Assembly (NCBI GenBank): GCA_036898135.1
Contig: CM072516.1
Location: 57,849,676 to 57,913,675, forward strand
Length of the DNA: 64,000 nt
Source: Oncomelania hupensis
Lineage: Eukaryota; Mollusca; Gastropoda; Littorinimorpha; Pomatiopsidae
Reading direction: 5' to 3'
The translations under genes were made by a program, and so were the position numbers. The notes beneath the pieces were generated by a model. That model was not told the DNA's origin and did not search any database. It saw only the letters and a program-made list of their open reading frames with translations. Below are positions 12,174 through 49,544 of this stretch, one piece after another; positions within the stretch are counted from its first letter, which is position 1; every line of letters begins with the position of its first letter.

Positions 12174-12460
12174 CCTATCCTATCCTATCCTATCCCGTAA
12201 CTCGTAGGTCGTAGGGGCACCACAGATGATCGTTTAACCAGCATACTCCATCTTTCTCTGTCCTCAGCAACCCTGATGGCTTCGCTCAGTGTCAAACCAG
12301 TCCATTCTCGAATATGTTGTCCCCCCACCACCTCTTTTTCGGTCTCCCTCTTCTTCTACCTTTTTGCACCGTGCCTTGCAGGTGGTCTTTGCAAGGCCTG
12401 ATGATCTGGTGACGTGGCCGTACCCTGGGAGTTTCCGTTCCTTCATCACTGTGCAGCGCT
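12174..12460 (-). mobile_element. RTE-like LINE fragment R3 (3' end)
   Basis: The tail of CCTATs (plus strand) lies at 12174-12195, followed by sequence encoding on the minus strand HVTRSSGLAKT, RRGRPKKRWWGDN and ENGLV with frameshifts. It is a shorter, more damaged copy of the end of the RT ORF. Confidence 0.8.
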
Positions 12461-13279
12461 GACTGGATCAAAAACTGCGACTGTGTGAAATTCATTAAAT
12501 GTGAAACTACTGGTCTGGTGACATATAGAGCAATGTAAAAGGAAACGTGTTTTTTTGTTTGTCTCTCTCTCTCCTTTTTCTCTGAGCCAGCTTCGAGAAA
12601 GCCTTGCCCATCTCCTCTGATTCACTGCTTTTTATCACCCGTGGTTCTTTTTTCTTTTCTTTTCTTTTCTTTTCTTTTCTTTTTTAAGTGTGTATTCATT
12701 CAAAGCCGAGCGGACTGGAGTGAAAGTTGCCGCACGTTCCCGTTAGGCTATGTAGACTATACGGCAACCAGGCTCAACCAATTAAAAAAAATTAAAAAAA
12801 GAACAAAAAAGATAGGCCTACAAGGCTTTTAACCCACCCATGTGGTCCTGATTCGGTTCTTTGCAACGACAAACTAACTAAACCGCCCATATAGCATAGC
12901 TGAGAGTCTTAGAGACTAGAGGAGATCTAATGTAGTCTTCGCTACGCCGCATTATGCGTTTAACCTTGAAAGGGTAGCATGCGCCTTGCCCAATTTAAAA
13001 GTCCATAAGCCTAAACTACGCCGTGCCTGCCGCGCTGGTTAAAATCCACAATTGTCACACTCCCCTAGGAAACGAAACAATTTAAAGTTGAAGTGTTTAT
13101 CTTTGTTTGGCTCTAGCTGAAGGTGTCAAACACAATAACGGTGTTAGTAAGACATAGAAAAGTGTTAAGTAAAAACTAAAACAGACATTTTTTTCTTTAA
13201 ACGCAACAACAATGCATTATTTAATTTCTAATTTTCTAACGTACATCCTATCAGTTAGGGTCTGAGGGCCTACTAGCGC
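12461..13279. other. Non-coding stretch, no gene seen
   Basis: There is a TTTTC pentamer run at 12647-12685 and otherwise unremarkable sequence. No protein or RNA gene was recognised. Confidence 0.4.
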
Positions 13280-13975
13280 CTAAACCTGATAATTACAAAT
13301 ATCATGAAATAATTATAATTACAAATATCATGAGATAATTACAAATATCATGAGATAATTACAAATATCATGGGACAATTACAATTATCAAGGGATAATT
13401 ACAATTATCATTGCAAAATTGCAAATATCTTCGAGTGATCATGTTTATTAATTTTCAGTTTGGGCTCTAGCCATCCGCCTGGAAATGCGACAAAACCAAA
13501 AGTTGTAATTATCACAAAATAATTACAATTTTCACTTTATAATTACAATTTTTACGTGATCATGCTTAATCCGGGATAAGGCGGCTCACTAGCGCCAAAT
13601 TTTGAATGTACAGGTATCAGTGATATTGGTAATTAACATGCGTTCTGTGTAATTCACATATATGACTAGCGTTAAAAAAAAAAAATGCTAATTACAAATA
13701 TTGACTAGCGTCAAAAAAATGCTAATTACAAATATCATGGAATAATTACAAATATCAACGACATATTTACAATTAACACGTACAACTTGTAATTATCAAG
13801 TGAAAATTACAATTGTCGGTTTTGGCGCATTTCCAGATAGAGATTGCTCGAGCCAAAACTGAAAATTAAACATAATTTTTGAATGATAATTATAAATATC
13901 CTTTGATACTTGTAATTGTTCCATTATATTTAATTATTTATAAATTATCTAATTATTATTTGTAATTGTCACGAG
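13280..13975. repeat. AT-rich 20-mer array with a large internal inverted repeat
   Basis: The first part is a degenerate tandem array of about 20-bp units of the form AATTACAAATATCATGAGAT (13300-13432). Further related units occur at 13500-13560 and 13690-13810. The segment 13443-13560 is inverted in 13740-13880: both arms carry TTAATTTTCAGTTT, then TGGAAATGCG and ACAAAACC in the same order on opposite strands. The whole block could be a decayed inverted-repeat element that captured or expanded the 20-mers. No coding sequence was seen. Confidence 0.75.
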
Positions 13976-15283
13976 AGGCTAATTTGAATCCAGCACTAAG
14001 TCTTCTCCCTCTAAACATTCATCCTGCCTTGGCCTTTGTAACTTAAATTCGAGGTCTAGAGGATGACAGCAGTTAGAATTGTTCTAAGCATATGTAGGCT
14101 AAATCTTCACTAGGTAGGCCGTAACATAAGCCAGCTGACCTATATCCGTCAACCCCCGCGCGATGGCGCAAAGGATCACGGGATATCGCGCGCTTTATCT
14201 CTTTCAGAAGACTATGCAGGTGACGAGTGAAATTCATTCATCGCAGTATAGCCACAGCTTGACATTGTCAAAACGGTAAATGATCAATCTTTTGTTTCAC
14301 CGCGATTTATTGATATTATTATTGGATTATGCTTGTGAAGTCTTGCCATGTTTTATTGTGAATGTTAGTAAAACTTTGCTTGACCACGTGGCTGACCCAT
14401 GCGACCGGTTTTCGAGACCACGAGGTAGCCTCTACTGGCCAACTGTTGTTTCTCCTATTTGTATTATTGCAGACCAGTGGATGTACCAGAGAAAGTGTAT
14501 ATTATTAATTACTTCTTCCTGTGTTTTTTTTTAGCCATGATGTAGGCTTGGTCCGCGGCATGAGATAGACCTTACAGAGAGTCATCCCAGACACGCAGCA
14601 TGCAAAAATTGAGCAGAGAGCACTCAGCTCCAATAGCTCAGTAGTCAACAAACAAGACGAGGAGACACCGGCACCGCACCTCGAAGCTAAGTCCATAGAA
14701 CAAGTGCACGAACACTGATCTATAGGGACTGTACGGTAGTCCACTCTTCCTGAAAACGAACATTAGGCAAAACCAGAACAAAGCCCAAGGATGACTCAGT
14801 AGCCAATATCGAGAACAGTAGCAGAATAGATCCATCAAAGATCTACCCATTCTCCGAACCACTCGAAGTGACTGTTAAGCTAATCCTAATTGTATTGCGT
14901 TTTTGACATTTAAGTTAATATAGTAGTTAGATAATTAGATATAGAGTAGAGCTAGTGTGTCAGTGAATCTTTTACACGTTTTCCCTATCTCTGTAATCCC
15001 ATCCTCACACAGACCGGGCCAAACATATAAATGTATTAAGATTAGTCATATGGCGATCTAACTAGCCGATCCCCGCAGACGAAAGACGAGTGGGTAATAG
15101 CATTCCATTGTGCAGAGCCCAGCAACAACAGAATCCACCATCACAGTAATTATCAAGTATTGGCGCTAGAAAGGCGTGGCAAATACTGATAATTATTCAT
15201 TAACACTGTGGATTACCGGTGTTACGTTGAGAAGCGCGCGATGGTGCGTGTGGGACGCGCGCAATAGATCTGATCGTTGGTTT
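13976..15283. other. Non-coding stretch, possible degraded retroelement
   Basis: No intact gene. From 14540 to 14880 one plus-strand frame reads like broken coding sequence (PDTQHAKIEQRALSS before several stops), which may be retroelement remains. GC-rich patches with CGCGCG lie at 14155-14200 and 15226-15262. Confidence 0.35.
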
Positions 15284-15800
15284 TTTTGGCAAAGCATGCA
15301 ATAATAGAGTGTATTTACCTTTGATTTGATTTTGCGTTGTTGTTAAAAGAAGTTTGGTATAATGTTGATAATTTTAGTTGATCGATATTATTTGAGAATT
15401 TTCTAGAGTTGGTTGTTTACTATCGATCGAAGTTTCGCGATAAATGTAGTAACAGCTGAGAAGTTCTTTTATGATGAAGAATGTTGTATGACGTAAGACA
15501 GTGATGACGAAGTTTGTTTTTATTGGTTGTGGTGCATCACGCTGGAGTGTTCTAAATTTTTCTGGAGTATAGAGAGACGTACTATATATGTAATTAAGGC
15601 ACTGTTTCAAAAAGAGAGTTGAAAAGTTGAAAGTTGTAGAAAAAAACCTGAAAAGTGATTGAGCGATTGTATGCAGTTGTTGATGTACGCTGAATAAAGT
15701 TGGGAAACTTCATACGACGACTCCGTGCCTTGTTGCTGAGTGAACAGGTTGCGTGGATAAACGAATCTGAGTTACACTTATCAGGATTCAAGCATTGGGG
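15284..15800 (+). mobile_element. LTR-like dispersed repeat, copy 1
   Basis: This is homologous over its length to 55140-55720. Both begin GCAAAGCATGCAATAATAG and pass through TTGATAATTTT and ATTATCGATC-like blocks. Both contain CTGAATAAAGTTGG, then GCCTTGTTGCTGAGTGAA, and end near GAGTTACACTTATCA. The AATAAA followed by a T/G-rich end looks like the R-U5 part of an LTR. No internal gag/pol sequence adjoins either copy, so solo LTRs are the simplest reading. Confidence 0.5.
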
Positions 15801-15953
15801 CTGAATTAACTCGTATGACGGCCTACTGGTGCCAAAACCGAGAGTTCCATTATCATGAGATAATTGAAATTAACACGGAACACTGGATGATCATGTAGAT
15901 AAAAGCACCTTATAATTCGGCGTTCCCAAAGAACATTTCCCGTCAAAGTTAAC

Positions 15954-16450
15954 AGTATCCTACCCTATCCCGTAACTCGAAGGCCGTTGGGGCACCACCG
16001 ATGATCATTTAACCAGCGTACGTATTCCATCTTTCTCTGTCCTCAGCAACCCTCATGGCTTCGCTCAGTGTCTGTCGGACATCGTCATTTTGCCCCTAAA
16101 TATTTGAAGCTGTTCACCGTGTTGAGGGATTGGCCTTGGACTTTGATGTCCGTGTTGATGCCATTGGTGTTGTTAGTCATCATTTTGATCTTCTCTGCAC
16201 TTATTTCCATTCCAAAGACCCTGGAGGTGGTGTCAAGCCTCTGTACCAGTTGTTCAAGGTATTAATTGTTTCGCTTCAGCCAAGCCATGCCATCCGCAAA
16301 ACGGAGGTTGGAGATTGCTCTATCCCCATATGCTCACTGTTCCTTCATGATCTGCAAGGGCATCTGACATGATAGTTGCCATCTAGAAAGATGTTGGAGT
16401 GTTGGAGAGAGTATGCATCCTTGAACGACTTTCAAGTTATGGGATAGATA
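15954..16450 (-). mobile_element. RTE-like LINE fragment R4, internally deleted
   Basis: Minus-strand homology runs from the CCTATCC tail (15957-15972) through the very end of the ORF. At about 16070 it jumps to sequence equivalent to the QGQSLNTVHSFKYLG region and continues back through the LDTTSR region to about 16385. The part encoding the RT C-terminal tail between these is missing. Confidence 0.75.
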
Positions 16451-16502
16451 TGATAGCATAGGAATGTCATTATTATAGGCCACAGAGTCGAACTGTTCAA
16501 TC

Positions 16503-16536
<34 letters not shown>

Positions 16537-16914
16537 CGTGTATGTATGTGGGTAGGTGTGCTTGTCCAGCTACCCGATGGTGCCAACAACAATAATAACA
16601 TGATTGTGAGCAAAGGCAAGGTAAATTTCTTCACAAGTTTGATCGCGACTTAAGACGCACTTTAAAATGCTCAGTGTCACAGGTGAAATTAAAGTTCGGT
16701 ATGTCAGCAAAGACACAGAAATTAACCCTCGCGATATCTCCATCTCTTCAACTCTCCATCCCACCCTCTCTATTTTTAATCTGAATAAACTTCGCCACCT
16801 CTACCACCACCGCCATCTTCTCTCTGTCTGATATCGTCTTATTTATCTACAAGGAAATTTAACATTCAAAAGTTGATGACAACCAACATCGTATTTCAAA
16901 ATACCACCAAGAGG
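16451..16914. other. Non-coding spacer with a (TG)n tract
   Basis: (TG)n lies at 16503-16545. The right end (16904-16914) is the target-site copy of retroposon A2. No gene was recognised. Confidence 0.5.
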
Positions 16915-17512
16915 TTAGTTAGTTAGTTATTCATTGCTTACAGGATCCAGCGGGCTGCAAAGAGCCGAATCAGGACCACAAAATGAAGACCACAACTTCG
17001 CTAAAAGAGGATTCACCCCTGATCCGCCAAAACAACCCTAGTGGTAACACTGAAGGCACACCACCAGCCAGTCACTTTACAATAAAGACATCCCATGCAG
17101 GGGATGCTGAGGCTATACTCTAATTTATCGAATCCCCGTTTACAAAAACAAAATAGAATACAAACATCATTATAAAATATCAACAAAACACATACATATA
17201 AAATGCCTACATTGCCAAATAATAAAATCATAGGAAGCCCCAGTGACCATTTGGCAGAAAGCATCCAATATTCCCAAGCTGATCCAACAGACCTCACACA
17301 CAAATGAGGAGTTTTGTCATGGAAAAGTTTTCAAGAAAAAAGGTAGGTGACTGGTCTAGCGAAGAAGAAGATAGTATGGTAGATTGATAGAACAGAGTTG
17401 GAATGAGAAAGAACAAATGAGAAAGACAGCGACAGTGGGAATTTAAAGCACTAAATTTCAAGAAAATGGGGATACTATTTATACTAAAAACCCCGGCACC
17501 CCCACGGGGGAT
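16915..17512 (-). mobile_element. Retroposon family A, copy A2
   Basis: The plus-strand left edge is a TTAG repeat (16915-16930) leading into GGATCCAGCGGG. The right edge is the hairpin CCCCGGCACCCCCACGGGGG. An 11-bp duplication CCACC(A/G)AGAGG flanks it at 16904-16914 and 17513-17523. On the minus strand a 96-codon frame is open at 17013-17303. Confidence 0.88.
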
Positions 17513-17523
17513 CCACCGAGAGG

Positions 17524-18284
17524 ACAACGAAATATACTGGTTCAGATGGTTTAAAAGAAACCATCTTCTTCTTCTGCTTCATCTTCGTGATACCATGTCT
17601 AGTCTATATATGAAGAAAGATTTCTTTTAAAATCATATCTACCTGATATTGAGAGAATGTTTCTGCAGATCAAAATGTCAGCTGTAATGTTTATTTAATT
17701 TAAACTTTATGGAATTACTGCTCTAGAAGGTGTACAAATCCTTTTAAGGTACAAAGGCAACAGCATTGCATGGTGCATGGATAACAACAGCAGATAAGAT
17801 AAGAATTGCCTAAGCATGAAAAAGAAAGGAATTTTCTTCAGAATGGTTTTGGTGTTGTAGTTTTTAAAAGTCTAATAACCATGTTTGGTAGTGTGAATAG
17901 AAATAATTAATGACAGAAAAAAACTGACTAGTTCAAATATTTTTTATCTGATTACTTGCAGTAAAACTAACAGGTGTTAGGCTCGATACAATTTTTTTCT
18001 AGAGCATGCTTACACGTTGCGAACTCTGACAAAAATGTTTCTACTTTATTTATGCATTGCTTTCCTTAGATGAAGGTAAAGAGGCATGCGTGAAAAAAAT
18101 AACATGAAATCAAGCTGAAACAATCAAGCTTTAAAATCTTTTATTTGTGAACATCATAATTCAACATTCAAATATCACACATTGGCCACAAAAACAACAA
18201 CAAATCTAAACTATTATTCAATGCTCGTGATAATGATGATGGTAGCAGTAGTAATGATGATTTTTCCAGTTTGATGATGACAAT
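17524..18284. other. Non-coding spacer, no feature recognised
   Basis: AT-rich sequence with no open frame of interest. It ends in GATGATG-type short repeats at the 5' truncation point of RTE fragment R5. Confidence 0.4.
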
Positions 18285-19470
18285 GTGTTCGTAGACTTCA
18301 AAAAGGCGTTTGACCGAATCTGGCATGCAGCTCTGTGGGCAACCATGAGAGTGTACAACATCAGCCCTAAAATTATTGAAGTCATCAAATGCCTGCATGA
18401 CAAGGCTACCAGTGCAGTCCTCCACAACAGCGCCATCGGAAACAGGTTCAGAACAACAACCGGCGTGCGTCAGGAATGCCTACTCTCTCCAACACTCTTC
18501 AACATCTTCCAAGAGCGCATCATGTCAGATGCCCTTGCAGATCACCAAAGCACAGTCAGCATAGGGGGAAGAGGTCGTCCCCTATACGCTAATGTGTCCG
18601 GGGACGTTAATCTACCCAAAAAATAAATAAAAAAAAGAGGGGGAAGAGCAATCTCCAATCTTTGTTTTGCGGATGACATTGATGGATTGGCTGGAGAGGA
18701 ACAAGAACTTGAACAGCTGGTACAGAGGCTTGACACCACCTCCAGATCTTTTGGAATGGAAATAAGTGCAGAGAAGACCAAAATGATGACCAACAACACC
18801 AATGGCATCAACACGGACATCAAAGTCCAAGGCCAATCCCTCAACACAGTGCATAGCTTCAAATATTTAGGAGCCATTGTATCAGACAATGGGTCCCAAC
18901 AGGAAGTTCTCTCCCGGATCGCACAAACAACTGCTGCCCTGGTGAGATTGAAGCCAATTTGGAAAGACAGGACCATCCGTCTACATTCCAAGGTAAGGCT
19001 GCTGCGCTCCCTTGTCATCTCCATCTTCCTATATGCTTGCGAAACATGGACCCCCACAGCAGATCTCCAACGAAGAATACAAAGCATGGAGATGAGGTGC
19101 TACAGAAGACTTCTGGGCATTTCCTATACCCAGCACATCACCAATGACGAAGTCCGGCAGACCATTACACAAGCCATTGGACAACACGATGACCTGCTCA
19201 CAGTGGTGAAAAAACGTAAACTCCGATAGTATGGCCACGTCACCAGATTTTCAGGTCTTGCAAAGACCATCCTGCAAGGCACAGTTCAAGGAGGTAGAAG
19301 AAGAGGGAGACCGAAAAAGAGGTGGGAGGACAACATTGGAGAATGGACTGGTTTGACACTGAGCGAAACAATCAGGGTTGCTGAGGACATGGAAAGATGG
19401 AGTATGCTGGTTAAACGATCATCTGTGGTGCCCCTACGACCTCCGAGTTACGGGATAGGATAGGATAGGA
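18285..19470 (+). mobile_element. RTE-like LINE fragment R5 (RT domain to 3' tail)
   Basis: The fragment starts at FVDFKKAFDRIWHAALWA, continues through the RT core (GVRQECLLSPTLFN) and the catalytic FADDIDGLAGEEQ box, then EISAEKTKMMTNN, FKYLGAIVSDNG, MEMRCYRRLLGISYTQH and KKRKLR. It ends with GGATA pentamers at 19454-19470. The frame is broken by a 75-bp insertion at 18574-18648 and a stop after KKRKLR. It is 5'-truncated: no endonuclease region is present. Confidence 0.92.
18574..18638 (+). mobile_element. 65-bp retroposed insert inside LINE R5
   Basis: Compared with R6, R5 has an extra block flanked by a perfect 10-bp direct repeat GGGGGAAGAG (18564-18573 and 18639-18648). R6 has a single GGGGGTAGAG at the equivalent place (about 32218). 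The insert ends in an A-rich tail (AAAAAATAAATAAAAAAAAG), as expected of a 5'-truncated retroposon. Its source family is unknown. Confidence 0.75.
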
Positions 19471-19759
19471 ATGTTGGTGTTGATGATGATGATGACGACG
19501 ATGATGATGATGAAAAAAATAAGAGAGGAGGATGACAGTAATGATCACAGTAATAATGATGTTGATGACAATGTTTGAAAGATGATAATGAGCTTTTATC
19601 TGTAGCTAAAATAACTAGTGATGGCAGCCTAGAAACAAGCACTTGCACTGAGTTCATACATACACTTTTTGCACTCTACAATTCCACTCGGCATATAAAA
19701 AATTACGGCTTCTTTGTCAGCATACATTGTATTTGTGGGCCCTAGCAAGGCAAAATTCT

Positions 19760-19765
19760 TTATTG
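19760..19765 (-). promoter_or_regulatory. Candidate polyadenylation signal of PARS2
   Basis: AATAAA on the minus strand, about 45 bp downstream of the PARS2 stop codon. The position fits a short 3' UTR. Confidence 0.45.
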
Positions 19766-19810
19766 ATCATCAATGCTTCCAATGATAGCATCAGCACACT
19801 GCACAGAGCG

Positions 19811-45500
<25,690 letters not shown>

Positions 45501-45599
45501 GATCAAGACGTGAAAATGCGAAAGTAGCAAACACACCGGAAAAAGAGAGAACGTGGTTTCAGAATACAAAAGAGTTCAGATTAAGGACGTAAAAGTACA

Positions 45600-46386
45600 A
45601 ACTATGATTTCTTGAAGAATCCATTGTTACCGCTTTGGTCTGTTCATTGTGAATAATAATTGAACTACAAAGTACAAATTTGCATTAATCTCATGCAGTA
45701 ACTACACGATGAACTCTTGTAAGTAAAAATTTAAATAAAAAAAAGAAATTGTAGTTTCACTTCATAATCATAGACTGTGTAGTCTTGTCTTTCGTAGGCC
45801 TCAAGTACATAGGCCTACAAAAGACGAGAATTCACAGCTTGTTTTTACTTCTAGTTCTATACATATAAATCAAAATTTGAGTATGATGACTAATTAGCAT
45901 ACTATCTTTAGTATTCCCCTAACAATTCCTACAATCCTATGTTTTGTTTTTAAGGTGTGTAATATTTTTAGTTGTATTGCTTTGTTAAATGATGTAATAA
46001 ATAATGAATGCTTTTATTGTGGACATGTACTTTGGCCAGGCGCTCGTGCGTGTGTGTGTGTGTGTGTCTGTGTACTGTTAATTAATGTACATACTTCTGG
46101 TTTAGCAGTTTTTACTAGGCATATGTTTTTGTTTTACATATTTTATTTTGTTTTGTTTTTAATACTATTGCTTTTTTATTGCATTGTAAAGCGTGGCGAG
46201 CCCATGTTTGTTGGGGTACCTTGCTATATAAATCTACCGTATTAACAACTGCAAATGGAACCGGACAAGTAAAAATGCCCAAAATAAAAGGGACATTCAA
46301 AAAGCCGAGAGGCTTATACAAGTCCCTCCCAACTAAACTAAACTAAACTAAACCATACATTTTCTCATCCATCTATTAAATCCCAA
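45600..46386. other. PARS2 upstream region, no gene seen
   Basis: This should include the PARS2 promoter. No TATA box or CpG cluster is evident. A (GT)n tract lies at 46050-46066, and ACTAA pentamers at about 46333-46353. The right end (46378-46386) is the target-site copy of retroposon A7. Confidence 0.4.
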
Positions 46387-47011
46387 GAGTTACGTACATT
46401 ACATTACATGATTATTGATTTAGGTCCAGCAGACTCTTCCGAGCCAAATCAGGACCAGTATAGCCGAATCAGGACCACAAAATCAAGACCACAACTTCGC
46501 TCAAAGAGGACTCGCCCCTGATCCGCATAAAAGATTTGCTGAAACAACCCTAGTGGCAACACTGAAGGCACTCCACCAGCCGGTCACTTCACAATAAAGA
46601 CATCCCACGCAGGGGACGCTGAGGCTATACTCTAATTTATCGAACCCCCGTTTACAAAAACAAAATAGAATATAGAAACATAATTATAAATTATCAACAA
46701 AACACATACATATAAAATGCCTATATTGCCAAATAATAACGTCATAGGAAGCCCCAGTGACCACCTGGCAGAAAGCGTCCAATATTTCCAAGCTGATCCA
46801 ACAGACCTCACACACAAATGAGGAGTTTTGTCCCGGAAGAGTTTTCAAGAAAAAAGGTAGATGACTGGCCTAGCGAAGAAGAAGATAGTATAGTAGATTG
46901 ATAGAACAGAGTAGGAATGAGAAAGACAGCGACAGTGGGAATTTAATGCACTAAATTTCCAGAAAGTGGGGATACTATTTATACTGAAACCCCCGACACC
47001 CCCACGGGGGG
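46387..47011 (-). mobile_element. Retroposon family A, copy A7
   Basis: The left edge TTACGTACATTACATTACAT leads into the shared body; the right edge hairpin is CCCCCGACACCCCCACGGGGG. The 9-bp duplication AAATCCCAA flanks it (46378-46386 and 47012-47020). The minus-strand frame is interrupted (61 codons at 46632-46817). Confidence 0.88.
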
Positions 47012-47180
47012 AAATCCCAAAGTAATAACGAACAATATTATATACATCCAACATAAAGCAGCAGAAGCAGCAACAATGACAACAACAGCAACACACACAC
47101 ACAAAAGGATGAATATATAAATAAATTATAACAAAACAAACAAACAAAACTCAATATTTTATCATTTTGTATTTATAATG

Positions 47181-48055
47181 CCTTTGTGATCTGCAAAGGC
47201 ATCTGAAATGATGCGCTCCAGGAAGATGTTGAAGAGTCTTGGAGAGAGTAGGCATTCTTGAGGCACGCCGATTGTTGTTCTGAAACCAGCTCCCGAAGGC
47301 GCTGTTGTGGAGGACTGCATTGGTAGCCTTGCAGATCATGAAGGCACAGTCAGCATAGTGGGTAGAGCAGTCTCTAACCTCCATTTTGCGGATGACATTA
47401 AAGGATTGGCCGGAGAGGAACAAGAACTTTAACAGCTGGTACAGAGGCTTGACACCATCTCCAGAGCCTTTGGAATGAAAATAAGTGCAGAGAAGACCAA
47501 AATTATGACCAACAACACCAATGGCATCAACAAAGACATATCAAAGTCCAAGGCCAATCCCTCAAAACACTTGCATAGCTTTAAATATTTAGGAGCCATT
47601 GTATCAGACCATCAGTCTACATTCCAAGGTGTTGAGCTCCCTTGTCATCTCGACCTTTTTATATGCTTGTGTCACAGCAGACCTACAAAGCATGGAGATG
47701 AGGTGCTACAGAAGACTTCTGGGCATTTCCTATACCCAGCACATCACCAATGACGAAGTCTGACAGACCATCACACAAGCCATTGGACAACACCATGACA
47801 TGCTCACAGTGGTGAAGAAATAGAAACTAAGATGGTAAGGCCATGTCACCAGAGCATCAGGCCTTGCAAAGACCACACTGCAAGGCCAGGATATGCAAGG
47901 AGGCATAAGAACAGTGAGACAGAAAAAGAGGTGGGAGGACAACATTCGAGAAACCATGAGGGTTGCTGAGGACAGAGAAAGATGGGGTACGCCAGTTAAA
48001 TGATCACCTGTGATGCCCCCAATGACTTCCGAGTTGCGTAATAGGATAGGATTTA
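47181..48055 (+). mobile_element. RTE-like LINE fragment R8 with inverted 5' segment
   Basis: From about 47332 to 48055 the element reads plus (ADHEGT-equivalent start, HFADDIKGLAGEE, EDEVLQKTSGH-type degraded tail, GGATAGG end). The segment 47181-47331 is the immediately upstream part of the ORF (KATNAVLHNSAFG to the residues before the junction) in reverse orientation. The two pieces meet almost without loss. Several internal deletions and stops make it dead. Confidence 0.85.
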
Positions 48056-48790
48056 TAATGCAATTATGTCATTGTGAGGATGTATCTCTTTACTATCAAA
48101 GAGTAATCCACACCTTTGCAACAATTCATAGCATACTGAACTGTGATTCAGAACTAAAACATTTTGTCTGTTAGTAATTTTGAGTTGTATATATGTAAAT
48201 AGCTCTGCATTTTGTAGTTTTCAGAAAAGAGGAAACACGATGAAGGGGAAAACCATATTGTCTTCAACTCTCCAGCTAGGAATCAAAATCTTGGTGTTGC
48301 TTTCTGGAATCCAGGCAAAGGTTTATTGAAGTTGAGAATGACATAACAGCAAACGTCAGTCTTAACTTGAAATCAGCCAAGAGGAAGAGACAGTCTGGAG
48401 ATAGATTTTTGTAGTGGACTTATCTTCACTTCAGTATGAGTGCCTGCTGACAAGACAAAACCACAAACTACGAATGATGATATCAACAAACTGACCTAAT
48501 GCAGAACTATTTTGAAAATTTAGATTTGTTTGTTTGTATTATAATGATAATATTAAGAGTACTTAATGCGCTGTTTTCTTAAATTGTATATATAATAAAA
48601 TAAGTTCAAAGTGAGGATGCATTATTCTTAGTATCATGAAGAAGAAGAAACTGTTGCAGCATTTTACAATGGCAGCATATGTGATAGTGCAATATACTAT
48701 ACTAGTGGTTTTTGTACCCTGGCAAGCCAGGGTACACATGATGCTGTTTAAAATGTAGACAGAGAGAACTGTTGTCTGCGAGTTTCATTT
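48056..48790. other. Non-coding spacer, no feature recognised
   Basis: Between LINE R8 and the minisatellite. No convincing open frame. Confidence 0.4.
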
Positions 48791-48796
48791 GGACGA

Positions 48797-49130
48797 TGAT
48801 ACCTCCCCATATCCCCCTTGATACCTCACCATACCCCCCCCCCCCCCATGATATCTCCCCGTCCCCCCCCCCCCCCATGATGCCTCATCATACCCCCTTG
48901 ATACCTCCCCGAACCCACTTGATACCTCCCCATACCCCCTTGATTCCTTCCATACCCCCTTGGTTCCTAACTGTACCCTCCTTGATACTTCCCCGTTGAT
49001 CGTTTCGCAGGTATGGATGAAAGGAATCGACCATCACCATACCCCCTTATATATACCCGTATCCCCGTTATGCCTACCCATGCCCCTTTAAACCTACCCG
49101 TAGCCCCCTTTTACCTACACGTACCACCCC
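48797..49130. repeat. C-rich minisatellite, about 21-bp unit
   Basis: Units of the form CCCCTTGATACCTCCCCATAC repeat with variable C runs (two of 10 or more) and substitutions. One strand is nearly G-free of interruption, so the other has G runs that could fold into quadruplexes. Confidence 0.85.
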
Positions 49131-49140
49131 ATCCCGATCC

Positions 49141-49294
49141 TTGGTAGTAATAATAATAATAATAATAATAATAATGAATATAGAATAATACAAATAGAAA
49201 TCAGAAAAAACACCAAGGTTTTAAAATAAAATTTGATATAAGATAGTATAATTGTTATTATAAGAATAATAATAATAATTATTATTAGTTTATA

Positions 49295-49343
<49 letters not shown>

Positions 49344-49412
49344 TTGAATATAGAATAATACAAATAGAAATCATAAAAAACACCAAGGTTTTAACATAAA
49401 ATTTGATATAAG

Positions 49413-49474
<62 letters not shown>

Positions 49475-49475
49475 T
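49141..49475. repeat. (AAT)n tracts with a duplicated 75-bp unique block
   Basis: AAT triplets occur at 49146-49173, 49295-49343 and 49416-49472. The block GAATATAGAATAATACAAAT through ACACCAAGGTTTTA to TTTGATATAAGAT occurs twice (about 49174-49246 and 49344-49416) with two or three differences. This is a local duplication mediated by the triplet repeats. Confidence 0.85.
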
Positions 49476-49544
49476 AAAGGTAAAAAGTCTAAATTTAAAA
49501 AAAATATCCATATTGTAGTGTAAAAAAAAAATTTAAAAAAAAAA

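Noticed and set aside
13300..13432. CRISPR-like array of 20-bp units
   Set aside because: The units are contiguous with no unique spacers, and the genome is clearly animal.
14540..14880. Possible retroelement polyprotein remnant
   Set aside because: Only a short frame with several stops and no recognisable catalytic motif; mentioned as a possibility only.
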